DNA of 64,000 bases from Sepiola atlantica (Eukaryota > Mollusca > Cephalopoda > Sepiida > Sepiolidae). Shown here one piece after another: positions 55,017 to 64,000 of the stretch. Where the stretch lies: the NCBI GenBank assembly GCA_963556195.1, contig OY744528.1, positions 57,824,082 through 57,888,081 on the forward strand, in the 5' to 3' direction. The notes under the pieces are model-generated. The model was not told the DNA's origin. It saw only the letters and a program-made list of their open reading frames with translations, and did not search any database. The translations under genes were made by a program, and so were the position numbers. How positions within the stretch are numbered: the stretch's first letter is position 1; every line of letters starts with the position of its first letter.

Positions 55017-55269
55017 CTATCAACAAGAACTAGCATAAAGAAGAAACTGAAAGGCCACAGGAGTCTCAAACAATATCATCATCTTCAATATGCTATTAAA
55101 GAAGCAAATACTTTAGTAGACGTTTCGAATAGTAAGAGAATGAAATATTGTGTTTTTGAACATGCGAATAATACAGCCATAGCGACTCCACACGCAGCAG
55201 AATACAGATATAAAGACTATAGGAAATTTCCAATAGACCAATCAGAAAACAAAACCCCTTATAAAACTG
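55017..55269 (+). CDS. ZCWPW1: ZCWPW1-like gene, post-PWWP basic exon
   Basis: Acceptor CTGTTATAG|CTA and donor ACTG|GTAAAA. 84 codons plus one base, entering in phase 0. It begins LSTRTSIKKKLKGHRSLKQY, then HLQYAIKEANTLVDVSNSKR. The basic stretch followed by an A.(K)EA helix resembles the segment after the PWWP in ZCWPW1, which helps separate it from ZCWPW2. The rest (YKDYRKFPIDQSENKTPYKT) is not recognised. The gene continues downstream; no later exon in the matching phase was found before the Penelope element. Confidence 0.72.
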
Positions 55270-55586
55270 GTAAAATTCGATTTTATTATTCATTTCTACA
55301 TTTGTAAAACTAGCAAGTAGATGTGCTTCATAGACATAAATTGTGTATAGTTTTATGAAAACGTATAAAAAGATTACACTTATTTTTTTTAATTTATTTA
55401 TTTTTAAAGCTTTCTTATGAAATTTATATACAACATTGATGTTTATATACATACAAATAAAACAATGAAATTAGAAATATTTAATACCAAACAATCATTT
55501 CTGAAAACCTGTTATTAATATCACTATTACTATGTAAATTAGACATTACCATTACTCTGGTAAGCACCATTCCTTTTTTCATTTCA

Positions 55587-55684
<98 letters not shown>

Positions 55685-57185
55685 ACGAGCGGTATGTCTT
55701 TTGATCACTTTATCACATCACAGGGAAAATATGCGATGCAAATGGAATACACAATAGTTATGTTTATAAAAAAATAAAAATGGTTTTTCTCAGGTTCAGA
55801 TATTTACGGGAATGACAAGAACATGTGTGAATAACAAACACAACCAATTCCTAAATACATATATACCATTTATTGAAATAACCAATGAATTATTGTCATG
55901 GGATAAACAGGGCTTAAATAGGAACAAGAAAAAAAAAAATGACTTGCAGCATTTGTATGTTTTTGGCAATAATAGAAATGTCACTTATCTGAATGGGAAA
56001 GCTCTTTTTTTTTGCATTTAACTTCTTTTTTTGTTTTTGTTTTACAATTGTTTGTTTTGATTCATCGCAGGAATGTCATTCGTGCTTTCATGTTGATTTT
56101 GTAATTTCAAATTCTCTCATAGTAGAATCTTCTGGTTTTGGGGTTCATTCCGCTGAGTCATCCTATCCAGGATATTCGCCGCTTATCGTTTGAGGTCAGT
56201 AGATCATTGGCTTCACATATATTTCTTTCATATCGTCGCCTTCGGCTTTGTTTATATTCCGCCGGGATCTAACAGGTTCAACATGTATTTTCATATCGTT
56301 GCTTTATTGCTTTCAACAATCATACTCTCTTCTTAGGTCTTTCGGGAAGAGCGATTCATTTTTACACCTTGCTTGGTGGAGGTCTTCAAGAACTAATTAC
56401 TTTCTTCGTTTTTCCTGGTTTCAGCGTCTTCATTTATCCGTTATTTTTTCTTTCAACTTCTGTCCATCTTAGATGCTAGTTTGCCTGTAATTTGAAATGC
56501 ACAAGCTTCTCGCTCGTGGGTATCTGTTTATAACCGTATGAAAGGAGTTTACGCTGCTACTGATTATACGGGAATGGACATGTTAAATTAACGTAGGATC
56601 GATGGGTTTCTTTGTGTTCGCTCTTGTTTTGTTTTTTGTTTTTTTGTTTTTGAAATATTGGCGTTTCTTTTTCAACAATTTTTTTTTCTAAAGTGCGCTC
56701 ATATGTCACAATATATATATATATATATATAGTCTTGGAAGTTTCTCAACCATTAAAACTATAAAAAAAACAAAAAAAACAAACAAAAAAATCTTAAGTC
56801 CCAAGTCGTTCAGTGGAAAATCACTCATGTAAGTCAATTTAACTTTTACAGTTATTATATTAGTTTGCTTCTAACATTATTTAAGGGATCATCAGTTGTT
56901 TACCATGAAAAACTGTTTCGGGAATTTAAAAACAAGACTATTTAATTTCATGGCTTCCCAGCAGAGTTGATCAGATCCCACTTCCCTTAAAAGACAAAAA
57001 CATAAACGTTCCGTATACTAAACCTAAGTTTTGTTCCATATAAATGTTTTGCTAACTTATATTAGTTATTAAAAAAAAAAAAAATCCTCCTTACCTGTGT
57101 TGTTCGTCTGTAATAAAATTTATCCGTTACTTACAAAAATGTTGCTGCATTTTAAAGTGTGTAGACGAATCCATTACACTACTTT
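55270..57185. other. non-coding with microsatellite, no exon found
   Basis: Contains (CT)n(AT)n at 55596-55680 and a short (AT)n at about 56711-56731. Open frames at 55812-56193 follow acceptor-like sites (TTTTTCTCAG at 55793 and TTCATCGCAG at 56070), but their phases do not continue the exon ending at 55269. Confidence 0.45.
55596..55680. repeat. (CT)n(AT)n microsatellite
   Basis: About 42 bp of CT followed by about 42 bp of AT. Confidence 0.95.
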
Positions 57186-58926
57186 TTAGGTGATTAATGT
57201 ATTTTTAGTTTTATAGATAAATATTTTATCTTCAATTTTTATATCCAAATCAAGAAAAGTAGCTTGTGTTCCCTTATGTTCACAGTTTAATTTTAACTCT
57301 TTAGGATATATTAAATGTTTAGTATTTGCAAACTCATCGCTATCATTAATGCAAACAAGGTCGTCAATATATAATCTACATCCATGATAACTATACACTC
57401 TAGATATATCGTTTTTTATTAATTATGATATATATATACATATATTCAAGTCTATGTAAATGTAGACTTGCCCAAAATGGAGAAGGATCAAAACCCATTG
57501 GAATACCTATTGTTTGGAGTAGTACTTTATTTCCTATTTGACAGTAACTCTCTTTTATAAGGTGACTTATAAGCATTGTCAGACCAGTTTTGGACACATT
57601 CGTCTTACCATTTTTAGTTTTACACCAAAAGGCTTTAGATTTTGCAAAGTCTATGTATTTACCTTTTCCTCCTGCAAAAGCTAAATCTACAGTATTACCT
57701 AATTCTTTAATGAGTTCTTTATGGAGTATTTTTGTATATAATGTACTAAAATCATATGTCGAGATTGATTTAGCCTGTTTATGAGAATTAATACGATCCA
57801 ATTTTTCTTTTACTAGATCTGAATTATTTATCACCCAAAATAGGTTTATATTACTATAGAATTTACTTTTTTTATGGAAATTATTTATTTGATTTATAAT
57901 TAATTTAAAGACTTTAGATACAGCCTTACTTAAAGGTTTAGTGATGCACATTTTTGAGGCAACAATAAAACGGGCGCCAACTGGTGTTTTATGCATTTTA
58001 GGTATCCAATACATACATGGAAGTTTTTTGTACTTTTCTTCTAATTTTAATCCTAATTTTTCACAAATAACAGTATTGTTTATAATAATATTATAGCCTT
58101 TACTATTACTTAATTTATAAGTATCTGAAGCTTCACCTATTATTCCTACTTCTAGCAATAAGTGTTGTATATAATATTTTTTACAAATAAAAGCTACATT
58201 ATTTGTCGCCTTATCAATAGGAACTATTACAAATCTATTTTGAAGCATTTCAAGCTCCGTAGTTATTTGTGGATTTCTAAGGAGGGGATTTGTTTTTTTA
58301 GGGTGTTTAAATTCTTTTAAACGTTCTACTTTTTTATTTACGAATCTAAGTACATTATTTTTCCATGCGTCAAATGTAGGGTGTAATAGTTTATGCTTTT
58401 TTGCCATGGATGCAGTGAAATTATCTAACGCTTTATTTATTTCCTTAACACATTTCGCATAATTTAAACATTTAGGTTCTCTATAATTTGGGATTTTTCT
58501 TAATTTAGAATTTTTAACTATCGCTAGATTACCAGTAATTATATGCCCTATGTTAGTATTACATAAAGGGGAGGATTCACATTCACATGATGGTGTATAC
58601 ATTTCATCATTATCAGTAATATTTAAATTCTTTACAGTTTTTTTATAGTTAAAAACCTTATTCCGTATAGTTTGCCCTAGTTTATATGTTACTATTGGTT
58701 TCTGTTCCTCTTTTTTAAGTTCATTGGACAGTGACTGAATGATTTCTAGATTATTAAATATTTTAGGCAGATTTATATCATCAAATCCTTTATTTTCATA
58801 CAGGACTACACAAACATTTTGAGGTTTATTTTTTATACCCTCAACAGGTGGCTTGTATAATTTTGTATCGATAATATCCATGATATACTCGTACCATTGA
58901 GGAAGTTCTTCTTTCCTATATATCAT
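57186..58926 (-). pseudogene. Naiad-type Penelope-like element: CxC linker and reverse transcriptase
   Basis: In frame with the upstream endonuclease part, separated by one TAA (58936-58938). Residues about 114-116 from the first Met are CEC (CxC motif in TPSCECESSPLC). Next come RFVIVPIDKATNNVAF (about 231), YWIPKMHKTPVGARF (about 306), STYDFSTLYTKI (motif A, D392), GIPMGFDPSPFWASL (motif B, about 474) and, after a frame change, RLYIDDLVCIND (motif C). The frame change is one extra base in an A6 run near 57414-57419. After FLDLDIKIEDKIFIYKT the frame ends at 57186 and the thumb is not recognisable, so the 3' part is truncated or diverged. The RT would perform target-primed cDNA synthesis. 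Confidence 0.82.
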
Positions 58927-58935
58927 ATCCGGATT

Positions 58936-59808
58936 TTATAATATTTTAGATGCTATGTCTTTTAATACCTTTTTCTTTGTTTTATTAAGAAGTTTTCTAA
59001 TGTAATTAAAAGACTCGGAAATATTAGTCATGATAATTTCTTTAGTTTTTAAAAAAAATTCCTTGCATGAAACGGCAGATTCTCTATTGTTTTTATTTAC
59101 ATGTGTTCTATCTCTAGTACCATAGCGAGGCAAAGCTGGATATAATCGCCCTACATTTTCTAATTCGTCTTGTAAATTATCTTTTTTTACTTTTACATTT
59201 AGACCATATGGATAAATTACTTGCATTTTCTTAATTATTTCATCTTCTTTATTTAGACGCATTTTAAGTGTATTATTATCTACCTTACCAAAACTATCAT
59301 ATCCATTATCTTTAAATTTTTCAATAATCTGTATTGAAAAAGACGATTTTCTACAGGTTTTTTCTTTAAAGTGGTTTATAACATGGACACAGCCTTTATT
59401 ACTAGTTCTATGTAAATTCATCCGTCTATTTAAAGGAAGCACTGTTTCGCCTACATATTGTAAATTACAATTTTTACACGATAATAAGTAAACTAAATTT
59501 TGTGACCTACACGACAAATCTTCCCCCGAACGATTTAGGACCGGATAGATTCTTTTAGTTACATTAGATTGATATTCTTCAGATATTATTAGAATATCAC
59601 AAGTTTTGCATAACGAAGTTCCACAGGGAGCAATGTTAAAATTATTATCGGTCGGACAAGTCCCATTTGCCATTTCGAAAGAAGGAGCTCCTACTTCAGT
59701 GTCTCTAATAACAACGGCTTTACCTTGTCGAAATCTGCCCGACCTCCTTGGGGGATTAGCCCTAGGGGAACTCACTAGTTCTGAGGGCTGCCCAGACCTA
59801 GCTTGCAA
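58936..59808 (-). pseudogene. Naiad-type Penelope-like element: N-terminal GIY-YIG endonuclease
   Basis: 290 codons from Met at 59808. After a basic, Pro-rich start come CPTDNNFNIAPCGTSLCKTC (residues 51-70) and the endonuclease: LVYLLSCKNCNLQYVGET (105-122), the GIY (here LVY) and YIG (YVG) strands. C111/C114, H133 (MNLHR) and H146 (VINHF) give the CCHH signature of Penelope endonucleases, and RR128-129 carry the expected arginine. Linker residues follow up to TAA at 58936. The endonuclease lies before the RT in one frame, the reverse of canonical Penelope order. This permuted order with a CxC linker is described for Naiad/Chlamys elements. The CCHH signature favours Naiad, because Chlamys lacks it. 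Confidence 0.85.
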
Positions 59809-59939
59809 TCTCGTTTTAGTAACAATAGTTAATACTATTATTTTTATATATTATGTTTTATCAGGATGGAAACTTAAGCACCTTTGGTACCAGAAAGGTA
59901 TTCAAATATATATATTCAATTTATCCTAAGGATAAATTG

Positions 59940-60135
59940 ATTGCACTGGATAAACCGTTGCAGAAGCATTAATGTCATAAATCGCAAGAGTGTTGGCCGG
60001 CCAAGGAAAGCTTGGAAGCAAGTGGTTGGACAAGACCGCACAGAATGGAATTTGGAGACTGTTGATCCGTTGAACCATGAGAGGTGGAGAGTGAGCTTGT
60101 GTAATATCATTGAACATCTGACCCTAACCTGAACA
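59940..60135 (+). mobile_element. LINE 3' end (RTE-like C-terminus)
   Basis: Plus strand: INRKSVGRPRKAWKQVVGQD, then RTEWNLETVDPLNHERWRVS and a stop at about 60132. The GRPRK.W...D...W....D...W pattern is the C-terminus of many animal RTE-type ORF2 proteins. It is followed by (GAA)-rich sequence (60160-60178), a possible 3' tail. Only the 3' end is present. Confidence 0.7.
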
Positions 60136-60179
60136 AGGGAAAAGTGATGTTAAATGAATAGAAGAAGAAAGAAGAAGAA

Positions 60180-60440
60180 TTTAATGTCATATAAACCTCA
60201 GCAAATACAGGGAACAAATTTTCTTAAATTCCTCAAAAAAAAACCGTTTTTATTTGCATACTATTGTTTCGACCTTCCTCAATCACATACATCTTCATGA
60301 TATACAGAATATATATTGGCAGCACAAACGAAGTGGCAACAGATAGAAAAAGTTAGAAGTCATTCATAAAACGTCTAATCTTAAGCCAAGAAGACGAAAA
60401 ATGAATGAAAATAAAATATACAAAATATCAATTTCTTGAG
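60180..60440. other. non-coding, no gene seen
   Basis: AT-rich spacer between the LINE end and the minisatellite. Confidence 0.4.
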
Positions 60441-60441
60441 A

Positions 60442-63400
60442 GTGATTAATCAGTGGCTATGAGGGTGCTTAATCAGTGGCTATGAGGGTGCTTAATCAGT
60501 GGCTATGAGGGTGCTTAATCAGTGCCTATGAGGGTGCTTAATCAGTGGCTATGAGGGTGCTTAATCAGTGGCTATGAAGGTGCTTAATCAGTGGCTATGA
60601 GAGTGCTTAATCAGTGGCTATGAGGGTGCTTAATCAGTGGCTATGAGGGTGCTTAATCAGTGCCTATGAGGGTGCTTAATCAGTGGCTATGAGGGTGCTT
60701 AATCAGTGGCTATGAGGGTGCTTAATCAGTGCCTATGAGGGTGCTTAATCAGTGGCTATGAGGGTGCTTAATCAGTGCCTATGAGGGTGCTTAATCAGTG
60801 GCTATGAGGCTGCTTAATCAGTGGCTATGAGGGTGCTTAATCAGTGGCTATGAGGGTGCTTAATCAGTGGCTATGAGGGTGCTTAATCAGTGCCTATGAG
60901 GGTGCTTAATCAGTGGCTATGAAGGTGCTTAATCAGTGGCTATGAAGGTGCTTAATCAGTGGCTATGAGGGTGCTTAATCAGTGCCTATGAGGGTGCTTA
61001 ATCAGTGCCTATGAGGGTGCTTAATCAGTGGCTATGAGGGTGCTTAATCAGTGGCTATGAGGGTGCTTAATCAGTGGCTATGAGGCTGCTTAATCAGTGG
61101 CTATAGGGGTGCTTTATCAGTGGCTATGGGGTGCTTAATCAGTGGCTATGAGGGTGCTTAATCAGTGCCTATGAGGGTGCTTAATCAGTGGCTATGAGGG
61201 TGCTTAATCAGTGGCTATGAGGCTGCTTAATCAGTGGCTATGAGGGTGCTTAATCAGTGGCTATGAGGGTGCTTAATCAGTGCCTATGCGGGTGCTTAAT
61301 CAGTGGCTATGAAGGTGCTTAATCAGTGGCTATGAGGGTGCTTAATCAGTGGCTATGAGTGCTTAATCAGTGCCTATGAGGGTGCTTAATCAGTGGCTAT
61401 GAGGGTGCTTAATCAGTGGCTATGAGGGTGCTTAATCAGTGGCTATGAGGGTGCTTAATCAGTGCCTATGAGGGTGCTTAATCAGTGCCTATGAGAGTGC
61501 TTAATCAGTGGCTATGAGGGTGCTTAATCAGTGGCTATGAGGGTGCTTAATCAGTGGCTATGAGGGTGCTTAATCAGTGCCTATGAGGGTGCTTAATCAG
61601 TGGCTATGAGGGTGCTTAATCAGTGGCTATGAGGGTGCTTAATCAGTGCCTATGAGGGTGCTTAATCAGTGGCTATGAGGGTGCTAAATCAGTGGCTATG
61701 GGGCTGCTTAATCAGTGGCTATGAGGGTGCTTAATCAGTGGCTATGAGGGTGCTTAATCAGTGCCTATGCGGGTGCTCAATCAGTGGCTATGAGGGTGCT
61801 TAATCAGTGCCTATGAGGGTGCTTAATCAGTGGCTATGAGGGTGCTTAATCAGTGGCTATGAAGGTGCTTAATCAGTGGCTATGAGGGTGCTTAATCAGT
61901 GGCTATGAGGGTGCTTAATCAGTGGCTATGAGGGTGCTTAATCAGTGGCTATGAGGGTGCTTAATCAGTGGCTATGAGGGTGCTTAATCAGTGCCTATGA
62001 GGGTGCTTAATCAGTGGCTATGAGGGTGCTTAATCAGTGGCTATGAGGGTGCTTAATCAGTGCCTATGAGGGTGCTTAATCAGTGCCTATGAGGGTGCTT
62101 AATCAGTGGCTATGAGGGTGCTTAATCAGTGCCTATGAGGGTGCTTAATCAGTGGCTATGAGGGTGCTTAATCAGTGCCTATGAAGGTGCTTAATCAGTG
62201 GCTATGAGGATGCTTAATCAGTGCCTATGAGGGTGCTTAATCAGTGGCTATGAGGGTACTTTATCAGTGGCTATGAGGGTGCTTAATCAGTGGCTATGAA
62301 AGTGCTTAATCAGTGGCTATGAGGGTGCTTAATCAGTGGCTATGAGGGTGCTTAATCAGTGGCTATGAGGGTGCTTAATCAGTGCCTATGAGGGTGCTTA
62401 ATCAGTGGCTATGAGGGTGCTTAATCAGTGGCTATGAGGGTGCTTAATCAGTGGCTATGAAGGTGCTTAATCAGTGGCTATGAGAGTGCTTAATCAGTGG
62501 CTATGAGGGTGCTTAATCAGTGGCTATGAGGGTGCTTAATCAGTGCCTATGAGGGTGCTTAATCAGTGGCTATGAGGGTGCTTAATCAGTGGCTATGAGG
62601 GTGCTTAATCAGTGCCTATGAGGGTGCTTAATCAGTGGCTATGAGGGTGCTTAATCAGTGCCTATGAGGGTGCTTAATCAGTGACTATGAGGCTGCTTAA
62701 TCAGTGGCTATGAGGGTGCTTAATCAGTGGCTATGAGGGTGCTTAATCAGTGGCTATGAGGGTGCTTAATCAGTGCCTATGAGGGTGCTTAATCAGTGGC
62801 TATGAAGGTGCTTAATCAGTGGCTATGAAGGTGCTTAATCAGTGGCTATGAGGGTGCTTAATCAGTGCCTATGAGGGTGCTTAATCAGTGCCTATGAGGG
62901 TGCTTAATCAGTGGCTATGAGGGTGCTTAATCAGTGGCTATGAGGGTGCTTAATCAGTGGCTATGAGGCTGCTTAATCAGTGGCTATAGGGGTGCTTTAT
63001 CAGTGGCTATGGGGTGCTTAATCAGTGGCTATGAGGGTGCTTAATCAGTGCCTATGAGGGTGCTTAATCAGTGGCTATGAGGGTGCTTAATCAGTGGCTA
63101 TGAGGCTGCTTAATCAGTGGCTATGAGGGTGCTTAATCAGTGGCTATGAGGGTGCTTAATCAGTGCCTATGCGGGTGCTTAATCAGTGGCTATGAAGGTG
63201 CTTAATCAGTGGCTATGAGGGTGCTTAATCAGTGGCTATGAGTGCTTAATCAGTGCCTATGAGGGTGCTTAATCAGTGGCTATGAGGGTGCTTAATCAGT
63301 GGCTATGAGGGTGCTTAATCAGTGGCTATGAGGGTGCTTAATCAGTGCCTATGAGGGTGCTTAATCAGTGCCTATGAGAGTGCTTAATCAGTGGCTATGA

Positions 63401-64000
63401 GGGTGCTTAATCAGTGGCTATGAGGGTGCTTAATCAGTGCCTATGAGGGTGCTTAATCAGTGGCTATGAGGGTGCTTAATCAGTGGCTATGAGGGTGCTT
63501 AATCAGTGCCTATGAGGGTGCTTAATCAGTGGCTATGAGGGTGCTAAATCAGTGGCTATGGGGCTGCTTAATCAGTGGCTATGAGGGTGCTTAATCAGTG
63601 GCTATGAGGGTGCTTAATCAGTGCCTATGCGGGTGCTCAATCAGTGGCTATGAGGGTGCTTAATCAGTGCCTATGAGGGTGCTTAATCAGTGGCTATGAG
63701 GGTGCTTAATCAGTGGCTATGAAGGTGCTTAATCAGTGGCTATGAGGGTGCTTAATCAGTGCCTATGAGGGTGCTTAATCAGTGGCTATGAGGGTGCTTA
63801 ATCAGTGGCTATGAGGGTGCTTAATCAGTGGCTATGAGGGTGCTTAATCAGTGCCTATGAGGGTGCTTAATCAGTGCCTATGAGGGTGCTTAATCAGTGG
63901 CTATGAGGGTGCTTAATCAGTGCCTATGAGGGTGCTTAATCAGTGCCTATGAGGGTGCTTAATCAGTGGCTATGAGGGTGCTTAATCAGTGCCTATGAGG
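60442..64000. repeat. 23-bp minisatellite, about 155 copies, runs off the window
   Basis: The unit is GTGCTTAATCAGTGGCTATGAGG. The common variant is GTGCCTATG for GTGGCTATG; rarer variants are GAAGG, GAGAG, GGCTG and CTATAGG. Rare variants recur in the same order about 1.86-1.88 kb apart (CTATAGGGG at 61101 and 62984; CTATGAGTGC at 61353 and 63236; GCTAAATC at 61683 and 63543), so a block of some 80 units was duplicated. 23 is not a multiple of 3 and every unit carries TAA in one frame, so it is not coding. No end is visible within the window. Confidence 0.97.

Noticed and set aside
55794..56193. Possible downstream exons after acceptor-like TTTTTCTCAG and TTCATCGCAG
   Set aside because: The exon at 55269 ends with one base of a codon. 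In that phase both candidates stop within about 13 codons, and the longer open frames are in other phases.
58936..58938. In-frame stop of the Naiad-type element as a selenocysteine codon
   Set aside because: The codon is TAA, not TGA. Naiad selenoproteins use TGA.

Overview
This window is a eukaryotic, AT-rich, repeat-dominated piece of an animal genome, most probably a mollusc and likely a cephalopod. The evidence is: (i) spliced coding exons with GT/AG borders; (ii) one recognisable host gene, a ZCWPW1-like histone-mark reader; (iii) degenerate copies at about 37343 and 37868 of a CATCATCATCAT-led repeat that I remember as very common in cephalopods; and (iv) a crowded mixture of Penelope-like, CR1/Jockey/RTE-like, Ty3/gypsy (K02A2.6/Mag-like), Tc1/mariner, P/THAP and foldback elements. 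The species call is inference.

Layout. 1-8410 is mostly a compound satellite of (AT)n tracts punctuated by CAATTG boxes. It is interrupted by two TA-flanked mariner-type MITEs (1437-1819 and 7029-7106), a hAT-like end, a Penelope endonuclease remnant and a second TIR family. 8405-10690 holds CR1/Jockey-type LINE remnants and a tRNA-derived SINE. 11340-14880 is non-coding. 15121-21940 holds a broken THAP/P-element-like transposase, a GC-rich LINE ORF1, a truncated K02A2.6-like gypsy element with LTR and PBS, and a second gypsy gag. 22773-27535 is a run of hairpins and long inverted repeats, one with TTAGGG-type repeats at its centre. 30041-34430 is a nested pair: a 3.27-kb Academ-like DNA transposon sits inside a Tc1/IS630 transposase gene. 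34914-36460 holds two tandem arrays (37 bp and 127 bp). 38594-42878 is a structurally complete gypsy element with near-identical LTRs and a 5-bp target duplication, but with an internal gag-RT deletion.

From 43561 to at least 55269 the plus strand carries four exons of the ZCWPW1-like gene (acidic linker, CW zinc finger plus start of PWWP, rest of PWWP, basic post-PWWP segment). Its introns hold two large foldback elements, Penelope pLTR and hammerhead-like sequences, a decayed canonical Penelope RT flanked by direct repeats and tRNA-like heads, and LINE fragments. The first and last exons of the gene were not found. 57186-59808 (minus) is a Penelope-like element with permuted order (GIY-YIG, then CxC, then RT), matching the Naiad type. 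From 60442 to the window end runs a 23-bp minisatellite with a higher-order duplication of about 1.88 kb.

Apart from the ZCWPW1-like gene, every coding segment recognised here belongs to a mobile element, and all of them are broken by stops, frameshifts or deletions. Many frameshifts lie in homopolymers, so assembly error cannot be excluded for some.
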